A DNA stretch of 64,000 nt from Fidelibacterota bacterium (GTDB lineage Bacteria > Pseudomonadota > Alphaproteobacteria > Rhodospirillales > Rhodospirillaceae): NCBI GenBank assembly GCA_947472795.1, contig CANJBL010000011.1:1-64000 (forward strand). Direction: 5' to 3'. The position numbers were made by a program, and so were the translations under genes. Shown here in pieces: positions 39,339 through 49,700 of the stretch. The notes under the pieces are model-generated. The model was not told the origin of the DNA. It made no database searches and worked only from the letters and a program-made list of their open reading frames with translations. Position 1 is the stretch's first letter. Each line of letters starts with the position of its first letter.

Positions 39339-40625
39339 ATGATTGAGGGTGCTTCATGTTCCCCGCCCACGGGCGAACCTCCTGCCAAACGCCTCAATCG
39401 CGACTGCTTCTGCTTGACTCTTGATCGGGATGCCTTGTCCGAAGCATTGCGCCGCGAGTCAGATGATGCCGAGTTCTTCAACAATCTTATCGCCTCGCGA
39501 CCACACCTTTTTTCCGCTACCCCTGTTTTTCTACCTCGCAAAGCCCTCGACCAAATGCTGAGTACGGTCAGAGCAATTGAAGCCGTGGCGGAGTTACCTG
39601 CCTATCGCGAGAAGGTCTTGTCTTGGGCTCCCGAGATTGCTCGGCATAGCTATGGGCCGCGGGGCGCTTTCATGGGTTACGATTTTCACTTCGGCGACGA
39701 CGGCCCAAAGCTGATTGAAGTAAACACCAATGCCGGGGGCGCGTTCCTAAACGCATTTCTTTCCAAGGCTCAACTCTCCTGCTGCTCCGAAATGAAAATC
39801 GGGTTGGAGAGTTCGGGCGTGACGAACTTCGAGACTGCGATTCTCAACATGTTTAAGGCGGAGTTTTCGCTACAAAGGAAAGCGGGCACTCTTTCTCGCG
39901 TGGCAATCGTGGATGATCGACCGGAAGAGCAATACCTTTACCCTGAGTTCCAACTCGCCCAGCGATTCTTCCAAAAAAATGGGGTAGATGCCCTCATCGT
40001 TGACGCGGCTGATCTGCGCTACGAGTGTGATTGGCTCCAAGCTAATGGCCGACCGATTGACCTCGTCTACAACCGCCTCACCGATTTTTCTTTGGAAATG
40101 CCCGAACATGCATCGTTGAGGGCTGCTTATCTCAGCCAAGCTGTCGTCGTTACACCGAACCCATCAGTTCATGCGCTCTTTGCAGATAAGCGTAATTTAG
40201 CTCTCTTGACGGACGCGACGACGGTGCGTTCGTGGGGCTTACAGGCGGATGTGGTGGCCGGGCTTAGGAATATCCCGCACACGGTGGTTGTCGATGCAGC
40301 CAATGCCGACCAGCTATGGGCCGAGAGAGGCAAGCTCTTTTTCAAACCTGCCGGAGGTCACGGGAGCAAAGCCGTCTATCGTGGCGACAAGGTGACAAAA
40401 CGGGTCTGGGGAGAGATAACGCGAGGCAGCTACGTCGCCCAGGACTTCGCGCCACCGAGTGAGCGGCTCATTGAAGTTGACGGCGTGCGGGTCCCCCGCA
40501 AGATTGACGTGCGGCTCTACGTGTACGATGGCGAAATCCTTCTCGCGGCTGCACGCCTTTACCAGGGTCAGACGACGAATTTCCGAACCCCGGGTGGCGG
40601 TTTTGCGCCAGTGTTGGCGGTTTGA
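39339..40625 (+). CDS. ATP-grasp ligase-like protein
   Basis: A 428-residue protein with an ATP-grasp C-terminus: LFFKPAGGHGSKAVYRG, SYVAQDFAPPSERLI, KIDVRLYVYDGEILLAAARL. The N-terminal region carries GYDFHFGDDGPKLIEVNTNA, recalling glutathione-synthetase-like ligases. The substrate is unknown; a thiol peptide would suit the sulfur setting. It is the last gene before the right copy of the 113-bp repeat. The frame is open upstream into osmC, but the ATG at 39339 has a GGAAG site. Confidence 0.75.
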   Translation: MIEGASCSPPTGEPPAKRLNRDCFCLTLDRDALSEALRRESDDAEFFNNLIASRPHLFSATPVFLPRKALDQMLSTVRAIEAVAELPAYREKVLSWAPEIARHSYGPRGAFMGYDFHFGDDGPKLIEVNTNAGGAFLNAFLSKAQLSCCSEMKIGLESSGVTNFETAILNMFKAEFSLQRKAGTLSRVAIVDDRPEEQYLYPEFQLAQRFFQKNGVDALIVDAADLRYECDWLQANGRPIDLVYNRLTDFSLEMPEHASLRAAYLSQAVVVTPNPSVHALFADKRNLALLTDATTVRSWGLQADVVAGLRNIPHTVVVDAANADQLWAERGKLFFKPAGGHGSKAVYRGDKVTKRVWGEITRGSYVAQDFAPPSERLIEVDGVRVPRKIDVRLYVYDGEILLAAARLYQGQTTNFRTPGGGFAPVLAV

Positions 40626-40631
40626 CGTGGG

Positions 40632-40677
40632 TACCGGGCGACCCGGTAGTAATGCGGGATGCTCCGTGAAGGAGCAT
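40632..40677. repeat. Two adjacent perfect hairpins next to the right repeat
   Basis: TACCGGG-CGA-CCCGGTA (40632-40648) and ATGCTCC-GTGAA-GGAGCAT (40659-40677) lie back to back between the ATP-grasp stop codon and the right radC-like repeat. Neither has a T-run. They could be recombination accessory sites of an attachment region or a transcript 3'-end structure. Confidence 0.55.
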
Positions 40678-40679
40678 AG

Positions 40680-40792
40680 TGGTGCATGACAATCCATTTC
40701 TCGCGGCAGCGTAGTTTCTGATTTAGAGCCAGCTACTTAGCTTTGAGACCCGAGGGTCAATTTGGCGCGTGTTGGCCGTTGTGTTGGCTGTT
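40680..40792 (+). repeat. Direct repeat, right copy (attachment-site candidate)
   Basis: Gap-free 113-bp partner of 32272-32384, about 80% identical. It would encode VVHDNPFLAAA then TAG, a second version of the changed radC C-terminus, but no radC body lies in front of it. With the left copy it frames the sulfur island (8.3 kb). Confidence 0.8.
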
Positions 40793-40827
40793 TCTCTGGA
40801 CCTCCAATGGGTTTACCCGAGGCTTCG

Positions 40828-41358
40828 ATGATTTGCGCTTCAGTATCCCGCCGCCTTTGGATTCCACTTCTCACCATCCTTTTGTCCGGTGGCCTTCCCG
40901 CCTGGGCGGAATCCGTAACCGGCCAAGTTCGCATCATCGACGGCGACACATTCCAATTTGAGACCGGATTAAAGGTCCGCATCTTCGGCATCGACACCCT
41001 TGAGAAGAATCAAAAGTGCGAAGCCAAAGGCATGTGCGTTCCTTGCGGTGAGGAGTCGAAGGCCGTTGCCATCAAACTGATTGGGAAGTCACAGATGAGT
41101 TGCGAACTAAAAGGGCAAAAGACATACGACCGCGAAGTCGCAATATGTACCGTCGATGGTAAGGATTACGGCGAGACAATGATCGCCAGCGGCTGGGCAT
41201 TAGCCTATCGGAGTTTCCTGCCCCGGAAGGGTAAGGGCCATTCCTACATCGAGGCCGAGGAACGGGCCAAAGCCGCGGGTGTTGGAATATGGGGGACGCG
41301 GTTCGTCCCGCCGTCCGATTGGCGTAATCATAAAATGCGTCTTGAGTGCGAACGCTAG
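40828..41358 (+). CDS. Secreted thermonuclease (SNase) family nuclease
   Basis: A 176-residue SNase-fold nuclease. The signal peptide (about 1-27) ends GLPAWA. The catalytic region RIIDGDTFQFETGLKVRIFG and the conserved YDREVAICTVDGKDYGETMI are visible. Four cysteines in CEAKGMCVPCGE and QMSCEL may form disulfides. It would cut DNA or RNA in the periplasm or outside. An ATG at 40807 is an alternative start. It directly follows the right repeat. Confidence 0.85.
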   Translation: MICASVSRRLWIPLLTILLSGGLPAWAESVTGQVRIIDGDTFQFETGLKVRIFGIDTLEKNQKCEAKGMCVPCGEESKAVAIKLIGKSQMSCELKGQKTYDREVAICTVDGKDYGETMIASGWALAYRSFLPRKGKGHSYIEAEERAKAAGVGIWGTRFVPPSDWRNHKMRLECER

Positions 41359-41370
41359 AGAGTTGCAAGA

Positions 41371-42159
41371 ATGTCGATGCCAACAAAACTCTATAAGTAC
41401 CGATCACTGGCCGATGATATGCAATGGCAATATGCGCGAAACATCATTGTGGACAACGAATTTTATTTTTGCCGACCGACTGAGTTCAATGATCCGTTTG
41501 AATGTCGTCCTATGTTCCGAGTTGAGGGAACGGTGGATGAAATTGCGTTATATTTCTACAAATTGCTGTCGAGAAATCGCCCCGAACTTGATGAACAATC
41601 GCGCCGCTCCATGGCCGCAACGAAGGCGTCTCAAATGGCGGCAGACCCACCAGGACAACTCCAAGCCTTCATTGAGCGATTTCACGAAACGCAGATAAAT
41701 AACTATGGCGTATTGTCGCTATCTGCCGATCCCGAAAATATATTGATGTGGGCACACTACGCCAACAATCATCGGGGTATATGTCTTGAGTTCTCGACTG
41801 ACAAGGCTCTCGACAATCTATGCTATGCCGAGCCCGTGACGTATCAGGACGAATTTCCGACAATCAATGTGCTAACAGCGGGTGATGATCCACCGCAGAT
41901 GATGAGGACAATGCTCATCACTAAATCAAAACTTTGGAAATACGAACAGGAGTGGCGGCTAGTTGATTTAGATGGACACGGACCAAAGCAGTTTAATCCA
42001 GGCACTTTGACCGGCATCATTGTAGGTGCGAAGTGCAGCGAGGAGTCGCTAGGGAGGCTGGTCACAATGGCAAATGGGCGATCTCCAAAGCCCGCGTTCT
42101 ATAGCGCGGCGCTGTCCAACAATGCGTTCAAAGTTGTGATTTCAAAAAATCCCGACTAA
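41371..42159 (+). CDS. DUF2971 domain-containing protein
   Basis: A 262-residue DUF2971 protein: LYKYRSL near the start, FNDPFECRP, and LMWAHYANNHRGICLEFS, all standard. Function unknown; DUF2971 genes are common in defence and mobile regions. It overlaps the small minus-strand gene at its 3' end by 4 bp. It begins 12 bp after the SNase gene. Confidence 0.88.
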   Translation: MSMPTKLYKYRSLADDMQWQYARNIIVDNEFYFCRPTEFNDPFECRPMFRVEGTVDEIALYFYKLLSRNRPELDEQSRRSMAATKASQMAADPPGQLQAFIERFHETQINNYGVLSLSADPENILMWAHYANNHRGICLEFSTDKALDNLCYAEPVTYQDEFPTINVLTAGDDPPQMMRTMLITKSKLWKYEQEWRLVDLDGHGPKQFNPGTLTGIIVGAKCSEESLGRLVTMANGRSPKPAFYSAALSNNAFKVVISKNPD

Positions 42160-42410
42160 GCAGCAGCCAAGCTCTCCTGCACCTTCTCCAGATAGTCGGC
42201 GACAGTGGCCCACAGATCACGCATCGCCAGTCCACCCCGGCGCTCAATGAGTTCGCCGTCGATGTATTCCAGGATCGCCTGAACGCGCTCACGCGCCCGA
42301 TCCCCCTGACCAACGTGCCGCTCTAAGCTCTTTAGGACGGCCTCCGTCGTGATCGGCTTATCTTGAGAACTGGCGACGGTCTGTCGAACCCATTCGGCTG
42401 CGCTTGCCAT
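42156..42410 (-). CDS. Small hypothetical protein
   Basis: An 84-residue predicted helical protein with no recognised domain (VRQTVASSQDKPITTEAVLK ... LEKVQESLAAA). A fair start codon and an even, protein-like composition suggest it is real. It is convergent with the DUF2971 gene. Confidence 0.5.
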   Translation of the reverse strand: MASAAEWVRQTVASSQDKPITTEAVLKSLERHVGQGDRARERVQAILEYIDGELIERRGGLAMRDLWATVADYLEKVQESLAAA

Positions 42411-42706
42411 GTGCCTCTCCTAGGTTTCCGTCCCAAAATCGAGGTTTTGGAGTCTATACGGAGAAAAAGAACAAAACACGAACTCTCTGCCGTCGCTTCG
42501 CCACGATAGCTGTGAGCCATCGGCTCATCCGCGGTTTTCCACGGCGAAAAGACCGGCCTAGGCTCTCCTGTTGGAATGTTGTCCAATAGTGTGAAATTCC
42601 CAGCGTCTTCCCGCTCGGGTTGAGGAATGGGGTGGCATCATACGTTTCAGGGGCTTTGGTTCCGTGTAGCTGACCAATGCTAACGCGCGACCCAATGTAA
42701 GAATTT
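42411..42706. other. Intergenic region before the Zorya operon
   Basis: About 300 bp with no gene; it must carry the Zorya promoter. I see no convincing sigma-70 pair and no strong palindrome. Confidence 0.4.
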
Positions 42707-44614
42707 ATGGCCGCGCTGATCGCTTACTTGGGAAGCCTCGTCGGCTATCTGGAACCAGTTTTCCGATTCCTAGTCCAACCTGGGATCGCAATTGGGGCGT
42801 CCGCGCTAATCATATTCGCCGCCCTGTTGCTTGGCATTTGGTTCAACCTCGTCACCGTATTCCCTGTACTCCGCCAAATTCGGCGTCTGCGGATTCACCT
42901 AAAACAATTCAAGGATAGCTCGGACTTCGCCGCAAATTTTAGCGCGTTCGACGCGGAAATTTCTCACGTACACATTCTGCGTCAGGAATGGCAGGAATTT
43001 CGATCGACCCTGTTGATGCCAGATGGCTCGGGCCCTGCTGTCATCAGAAATACCTGCCGACCAGCGGACTACCTAAATTTGTCGGGTTCTGCGGTAATCA
43101 GGTTGGGCCTGCCCCTCTATCAAGCAATCCCCAACTACTTTGTTGGCGTCGGTCTCCTATTCACGTTCATAGGCCTGATTGCAGGACTTTATTTTGCGAG
43201 TAGCGGCGTCACCAACCCGGACATTGTGATCGCTCAAAAGGCGTTTAGCGATCTGCTCAATGCCGCGACGATCAAGTTTATGACTTCGATCGCGGGTCTA
43301 GCTTCCTCCATTCTACTTTCAATAAATCTGAAATCCCAAACCGTGCGCCTTCAGCGCCGTATTGATGACCTTTGTACCGATCTTGGCTTTTTGTTGGAGT
43401 TCGAGTCCTCTGAGCGGATTTCACTCCGACAATTGCACATCCTTGAGAAGCAGCGTGAACAGCTAGAGCGATTCAATACGGATTTTGCCATTGAAGTGGC
43501 AAAGGCGCTTGAAACGCGCCTCACCGCATCATTGGGCACAGCAATTGGACAGGCCGTAAGTCCAATGGTGTCCTCAATCGACAAGATGGCGGAAACTCTG
43601 TCTCAACAAACACAACAGGGGGTCAGCGACCTGGTCCAAAAGTTCACCGAGAACCTTCATGGTTCCGCGGGGCGAGAAATGGAGTCAGTAGTCACAGCGT
43701 TATCAGGCCTTCAAAGTACGCTAGAGGGAACCATTGGTCGCCTCAGTCAGTCTGGTGGAGATTTCGGCTCAAAGATTGATGCGGTTGCGGACCGAATGGA
43801 TGCCCTTATGGCAGGTGCTGCTGAAAAACTCTCAGCCAGCACTAATAATTCGGCACAAAAGCTCGAAGATATTTTGGGCGATATTGCAATTCAGCTTCGT
43901 GAGCAGATGGGCAGCGTCGCTACGAGTCTGAAAGCAATGACGGAACAATCTGCGGAGGTGCTTACCAATAGCATTGGGGGTGCCGCCAATGCTCTCTCAG
44001 CATCCGTTGGTTCAGCGGGCACTCAACTCACTGAACACTTTGCTTCAATGTCCCACGACTTAAATGAAAAGCTGGCTCCCCTCGCGGCCTCGTTGGGTAG
44101 CGTAGAGGCGTCATTAAGGGCCCTCGATAATAGGCTTGGTTCGCAATTCACCGAAATAGATCGGTTGCTGGGCCGGACTAGAGAGTTACTCGGTACATTT
44201 GATGGAGCGGCAGAACGCCTACGTGATGCTGGCGTACCAATCACGGCTACAGCCGACAAGTTTACGCTCGCAGCAGGGCGGATAGATGCTACGTCCCAGC
44301 AAATGGGTCGTGCATTTGACCAAATAGAGAAGCTAGGCACGGCGCTTACGGAAACAGGCGATCGCTTCCGCGATAGCAGCAAACTCTACCAATTGGGAAC
44401 AGCAGAGCTTGATGAGAAGCTAGGTCGCATATTTGCCGCCATGCGTGACGCAACGGATCAGTATCACCGTAGCGTTACCGATTTTGTCACGAAGTTAGAT
44501 AGCCAGTTTGCAAGTGCTGCAAATTTATTGAGGGGTGGGATTGAGGAGTTAGGCGGGGTTGTTGGAGATTTGCGCGACGCTGCCGAAGCAATGCAACCTC
44601 CCCCGAAGGAATAA
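42707..44614 (+). CDS. zorA: Zorya antiphage protein ZorA (MotA-like)
   Basis: A 635-residue membrane protein and the motor-stator half of Zorya. Helices lie at about 23-50, 145-168 and 188-210; the last two belong to the MotA/TolQ/ExbB domain (PNYFVGVGLLFTFIGLIAGL and FMTSIAGLASSILLS). A long cytoplasmic tail (about 230-635) is rich in alpha-helix and coiled-coil patterns. ZorA and ZorB are thought to form a proton-driven motor that signals phage entry. The tail is somewhat shorter than in the E. coli protein. It is followed by zorB after 3 bp. Confidence 0.93.
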   Translation: MAALIAYLGSLVGYLEPVFRFLVQPGIAIGASALIIFAALLLGIWFNLVTVFPVLRQIRRLRIHLKQFKDSSDFAANFSAFDAEISHVHILRQEWQEFRSTLLMPDGSGPAVIRNTCRPADYLNLSGSAVIRLGLPLYQAIPNYFVGVGLLFTFIGLIAGLYFASSGVTNPDIVIAQKAFSDLLNAATIKFMTSIAGLASSILLSINLKSQTVRLQRRIDDLCTDLGFLLEFESSERISLRQLHILEKQREQLERFNTDFAIEVAKALETRLTASLGTAIGQAVSPMVSSIDKMAETLSQQTQQGVSDLVQKFTENLHGSAGREMESVVTALSGLQSTLEGTIGRLSQSGGDFGSKIDAVADRMDALMAGAAEKLSASTNNSAQKLEDILGDIAIQLREQMGSVATSLKAMTEQSAEVLTNSIGGAANALSASVGSAGTQLTEHFASMSHDLNEKLAPLAASLGSVEASLRALDNRLGSQFTEIDRLLGRTRELLGTFDGAAERLRDAGVPITATADKFTLAAGRIDATSQQMGRAFDQIEKLGTALTETGDRFRDSSKLYQLGTAELDEKLGRIFAAMRDATDQYHRSVTDFVTKLDSQFASAANLLRGGIEELGGVVGDLRDAAEAMQPPPKE

Positions 44615-44617
44615 TAA

Positions 44618-45415
44618 ATGTCGCCCAGAAATGAAGCGCATCTAGTTGAGGAGGAAAGTTACTTCGTTTCGATGACCGATCTGATGGTCGGCGTATTATT
44701 TCTGTTCATCATTATGTTGATGGCGGTCGCACTAAATTTGAAGCACCAGCAGCGCACGTACGAGGAGACTAACAGTAAACTCACGCAAGCAGATCAATCT
44801 CGGCGCGAAATGCTCAGGGACATTAAGAAGTCACTCGACGCAGAAGGTGTTGAGGTCAGCATTGATGAGGACACCGGCGTATTACGCCTCCCTGAATCCC
44901 TCCTTTTCGACCGTGGGAGGTTCGAGCTTCAGGCAGCGGGTCAGGTTGCCCTAGGTCATCTTTCCCGCGTCCTTGACAAAATCTTGCCATGCTATGCGCT
45001 GGTGCCTGGAGCAATCACGGATGACTGCAAGACCAAAGGAGGTCGCCTCGAAGCCGTATTCATCGAAGGTCATACCGACGACGTTCGCATGATGCGTAGC
45101 GTGGCTCTCGGTGTTTCCGATAACTGGGATCTGTCAACGGCAAGAGCCATCGAGACATTCCAGCAGCTAACAAAAAGTGCCCCGCGCTTGGCCGATATGC
45201 AAAATGACAGGAAGCTCAAGTTATTGGGTGTGAGTGGCTATGCTGATAACCGGCCAGCCACAAATGACCGACCGACATCACCCGATCAACTTGAGGAGTG
45301 GCGCACAAGGAATCGACGAATTGACTTGCGCTTTCTCATGGCGACTCCTGACGCTGAACAACTTCAGAAATTAAAGGATGCTGTTCAGCGAGGAGTCGAA
45401 AATGAATCTAAATGA
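44618..45415 (+). CDS. zorB: Zorya antiphage protein ZorB (MotB-like)
   Basis: A 265-residue protein with one N-terminal helix (SMTDLMVGVLFLFIIMLMAV) carrying Asp21, the expected proton-carrying residue, followed by a periplasmic OmpA/MotB peptidoglycan-binding domain (IEGHTDDVRM near 149 and SGYADNRPATN, then TRNRRIDLRF). With ZorA it builds the motor. Its end overlaps zorC by 14 bp, showing tight coupling. Confidence 0.94.
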   Translation: MSPRNEAHLVEEESYFVSMTDLMVGVLFLFIIMLMAVALNLKHQQRTYEETNSKLTQADQSRREMLRDIKKSLDAEGVEVSIDEDTGVLRLPESLLFDRGRFELQAAGQVALGHLSRVLDKILPCYALVPGAITDDCKTKGGRLEAVFIEGHTDDVRMMRSVALGVSDNWDLSTARAIETFQQLTKSAPRLADMQNDRKLKLLGVSGYADNRPATNDRPTSPDQLEEWRTRNRRIDLRFLMATPDAEQLQKLKDAVQRGVENESK

Positions 45416-46769
45416 CTTTTTGGCGGATAGCCCCCCACGTTTCCGACCACCTAAGGCTGCGTCACCGCCAAAAATGGAGGCTGCACTACGCGAGCTTGAG
45501 GTCACCTTAAGCAAGGTGAGTGAACAGCCTCCCCCAGAGGGAGCCGCCACCTTCTTAATGCGTTTGAGAACAGTCGCAGCCTCAGGCGAGTGGGCCTCTC
45601 TTGGCAATCGAGATTGGCGATACGGAGTCCAGCTACTGTGGGATCCAGCTGATCCAGTCGGCGAGGATTCAACTATTGTCGAGCGTATCCTCGGATGGGT
45701 CAAAGAACGGTCCAGTCGTTCGTCCTACAGGCTTCTGATTTCCGCATATTTGCAAGGCTTCAAATCTGATCGCGCGGGCATACGGAAAGCAGCCCAGGTA
45801 CTACGAAGTGGCCTGGAGAAATTACCTGTGCCTTGGGGCGATAGGCATAAGCAATTCCGCCTATTCGAGCCCGATGAAGCTCCCAAGTTCATTGCTGCTG
45901 CGGTTCTTTCTCGGACGGGGTCGGTCAGGGCTTCACTCGCTGATATGGGACTTTCCGGCGTTCGGATTTTTGGACTACCCGCAGAGAGCTACCTCGTCGC
46001 CCTTCAACTTCTGAAGGCCGGTTGTGTCGAAACCCATCCCAACCTGAAGCATTTAGATAGCATTTTGGATTGGAGTGAGGAAAACGGACAACTTACGTAC
46101 CCCTCCGCTAAGAACGCCCTATTAGAGGTGATCCTCTCGATCTGGTTAGATCGGCCTCCCCCGCCCGCCCAATATAAAGAAATAATTTCTGCGTTCGTGC
46201 TGCGAGTTTTCAAAGACCCGCGGATCGAAAAACGCCATTGGAACGGCACGCCCGATTCCGCGCAGAAGGTGATGAAGCGATGGCTCACTCAAGTTGCGTT
46301 GGAGCAATTCATCAAAATCCTTGATGAAACAGCAGTTGAAAAGCAATGGCAGTATCGCAGTGCATTTTGGATGTCCTACTTCAATCAAGGCTACATCCAG
46401 GAAGCGTGGGTGCTTTTTGGACCACAGGCTCTAGGTTTGGCACGGAGCGCATTTGGTAAAGATGTTTCGTACGGAATCCTTCGGGGGGGCCTTGGTGTGC
46501 AGCCCGATCACTCCGTGCTGCTCTTACGCATCCAGAATCTAATTATTGCCGATTGGAGTCACAATGGCACTTGCCGTGTGTGGATTGATGGCAATGAAAA
46601 GGTTCCGAATTTTTACTTACACGCAATGACGCGCCCCCAACTCGTGGATGGTGCGGACTTTAGCCAACCTCACCACTATAGCGTGGGAGGCACGTGGCAA
46701 AGAGGCGTCGAGTCATTCATCCGTAAAAAAACAGGCATTAGGATCGGCTCGGGCGAATATATGCCCTAA
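45402..46769 (+). CDS. zorC: Zorya antiphage protein ZorC (EH-signature domain)
   Basis: A 455-residue soluble protein that corresponds in position and size to ZorC of type I Zorya, whose only recognised feature is the EH_Signature domain. The order zorA-zorB-zorC-zorD and the overlapped start support this more than any single motif. ZorC is reported to be a DNA-binding effector partner. I chose the ATG at 45402 with GAGGAG in front; another ATG at 45378 lies inside zorB. Confidence 0.87.
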   Translation: MNLNDFLADSPPRFRPPKAASPPKMEAALRELEVTLSKVSEQPPPEGAATFLMRLRTVAASGEWASLGNRDWRYGVQLLWDPADPVGEDSTIVERILGWVKERSSRSSYRLLISAYLQGFKSDRAGIRKAAQVLRSGLEKLPVPWGDRHKQFRLFEPDEAPKFIAAAVLSRTGSVRASLADMGLSGVRIFGLPAESYLVALQLLKAGCVETHPNLKHLDSILDWSEENGQLTYPSAKNALLEVILSIWLDRPPPPAQYKEIISAFVLRVFKDPRIEKRHWNGTPDSAQKVMKRWLTQVALEQFIKILDETAVEKQWQYRSAFWMSYFNQGYIQEAWVLFGPQALGLARSAFGKDVSYGILRGGLGVQPDHSVLLLRIQNLIIADWSHNGTCRVWIDGNEKVPNFYLHAMTRPQLVDGADFSQPHHYSVGGTWQRGVESFIRKKTGIRIGSGEYMP

Positions 46770-46782
46770 CGAAAGAATATAA

Positions 46783-49700
46783 ATGTCTACGACGTTGACC
46801 TCTTCAGCCCGACAAGAAGGGATTCAGTTTCATCTTCGTGAAAAACCACGATTTGGAGCAGAAAAACAATTGCCCATTTCATCGTGGAGCGAACGCGCTT
46901 CGGAAGGCTGTCTTGCGGGGGTTGGCATCCTCAATGCCTGGACGGATGATGGTATCGGCAAGATCGACGGGGACTCTGTAATTGTTCCACACTCGCAGAT
47001 CGCTAGCCTTGCTCCCAATCTTGCAAAGGCACTTCGGCTTCCAGATTTGCTGCCACTGCTGCTCGATATTGAACACATCGGCACTTTTGACCAGCCGTCA
47101 TTTCAATTCAATCTCGCCTGGATACAACGCAATCAACAACCTGCTTTTAGCGCAGCTCGTACCGGCGCGTTTCTTAAGTACGGTTTAAAGGAATATAGAG
47201 TTTCAAATCCACTTTTTGCGTTGGTTGAGGCTCTTGAAGCGTTCAACAAATCCTCTTCTTTGACTACTGATGATCGCTTCATGGCGTGGGGCAAGGTCCG
47301 CGAATTTCTGCCAACAGAAACGGAGCAGTCTGTTCGAGTAACCGGCTATCTTAGAAATACTCGCGTGGCTCATGCCTCCCGATTTTCTTTGGATATACGC
47401 GGCGGCGCTAAGGGCTTCGACTTCGACCCTGTACTCTTCGGCCCCGAGGCAACCAAAACTGATGATGATGACCATGGCGTAGGACCGTTGAATGAAGTGC
47501 AGAGTGAAGATCGCTCTGTACTGCCCCCGGAAATGCACCAAAAATTCGTCAAGGGACGGTTTCGGGAGGCGAGCGAGTGCAAGCCGCAATACGCCCTCGG
47601 CGACGGATGGTATGTTGTTTTAGATGAACCAGTCAGGCACGCGCTCTCAATTGTGCGAAAAGCCCAGATGGCGGACGTTGCCACAAGAAGGGAATTCGCT
47701 CGCAGGCCCGGAGCGTTTCTTGCCGCTGCGATGGGTGACAAATACGATGGTGCCCTATTTGTTGAGACCCAGGAGTATTCCGCTCGTGTTCAAGATATTG
47801 GACTTTGGCAGCCAAAAGTCATTCCATGGATAAAAAGAAAAACGGAGCCCTGGCTTCCCGAGACCTTCGGATTAAAGATTGGTGCCTCTTACGTAACGCT
47901 TGCTCCTACAGAAGTTCCTCAGCTTGAGGAAATGGTGATTGCAGCTATAAAAGCTGGGCAAGCGATCGTTTCATTTAAGAACGAACCAGTTCCTGCGACG
48001 CAAGGAACATTGGACGCGCTACGCCAAATATCGGGCGTAATCAAACCCACAAACACTAAAGAGGGTGGCCCAGAGGTTCCTCCCGAAAAAGCTAGCGAGG
48101 ACGAGGCGATTCTTGATGGCTTCTACGTACTAAATAGTTTGAGCAATCTGGACGAAACCAGATTTCGTGTGGAATTGAACCCACGTACGCCTCTGTCAAA
48201 GGGAGTTCCCAGTAGCCTGAAGTCAACACTAAAGGCTCATCAATTAGACGGCCTAAAGTGGCTGCAAGACTCTTGGATCGCCGGTGAGTCAGGCGTTTTA
48301 CTCGCGGACGATATGGGTCTTGGCAAAACTGTTCAGGCGCTGGCTTTTCTTGCCTGGCTTCGATTGGCAATGGCGAAAGGCCAGATAAAAAGTCGGCCCA
48401 TACTAATTGTTGCCCCTACGGGCCTGCTTGATAACTGGCAACAGGAACACGCAAGACACCTCATAGCCCCCGGACTTGGTAAAGTCCTTCGTGCGTACGG
48501 AGCCGGTCTTAAAGAAATTAGACAGGAGGAGAAGGTCAGAGGTAACGACACTACTCTTGGCGAGCCGATTCTCGACAAGCAAGAAATGATGAACGCGACC
48601 TGGGTGCTGACCACCTACGAGACTCTCAGGGATTATCAACTGAGTTTCGGCGCTATTCCTTTTGCGATTGCCGTTTTAGATGAAATGCAAAAGGTAAAAA
48701 CGCCAGGAACTATGATGACCGACGCTGTGGCAAATCTAAACGCCGATTTCTTCGTCGGTCTTACAGGTACTCCAATTGAGAATCGTTTGGCTGACCTTTG
48801 GTGTCTGTTCGAGACATTACAACCCGGCTTACTCGGCAACGTCAAAGACTTCAGCGCCACCTATGAAAAAGACGAAGATCCCACAAAACTGCGAGAGCTA
48901 AAGCGGCAGCTTGAAAAAGGCAAGAGTGGCCGGGGCGTAATGCTTCGTCGTATGAAATCTGATCTGGCCGAAGGGCTTCCGGTTAGAAAGCCTGACTTCG
49001 TTTATCCCACGCAAATGTCGCCAGAACAGGCGAGTGCATATGACGCCGCAATAAGTGAGGCAAAGGGATCAACGGATCAGGGAACAATGTTGAGAGCACT
49101 CCATCGCCTCAGGAGTATCTCGCTGCATCCAATTCATCCCGAGACAGCAGCTGACAATGAATTTATTCGCATGTCGGCAAGGCTGAACAAGGCGATTGAA
49201 ATTCTGGATATGATTGCCAAGAAAGAGGAAAAGGCTCTCATATTTCTAGAGTCTCTCGATTTCCAGGCAACTCTGGCGGAGTTAATAAAGCGCCGATATA
49301 GATTGCCACGCTCGCCGTTTATTATTAGCGGCGAAATTTCCGGCCCTAAACGGCAAGCAGCAGTAAATGCCTTCCAGGATGAAACTGCCCGCCCCGGATT
49401 CGACGTGATGATTCTCTCGCCAAGAGCAGGTGGTGTGGGGCTAACGCTCACAGCTGCGAACCACGTTATTCATCTTTCAAGATGGTGGAACCCCGCGGTT
49501 GAAGATCAATGCACAGATAGAGTTTATCGTATTGGGCAGAAGAAGGACGTTCACGTCTACTACCCCCAAGCAATTCATCCCCACTACGGAGCGCAAAGTT
49601 TCGATGAAAGACTTCACAACCTTTTAATTCTGAAACGAAATCTTAGCCGCGAAATGCTGCTTCCGCCGATGCGCCCGGACGATACAAGAAAATTATTTGA

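Noticed and set aside
40828-42159. SNase and DUF2971 genes as part of the Zorya unit
   Set aside because: A 300-bp gap and a minus-strand gene separate them from zorA; the SNase has a signal peptide and does not fit a cytoplasmic effector.
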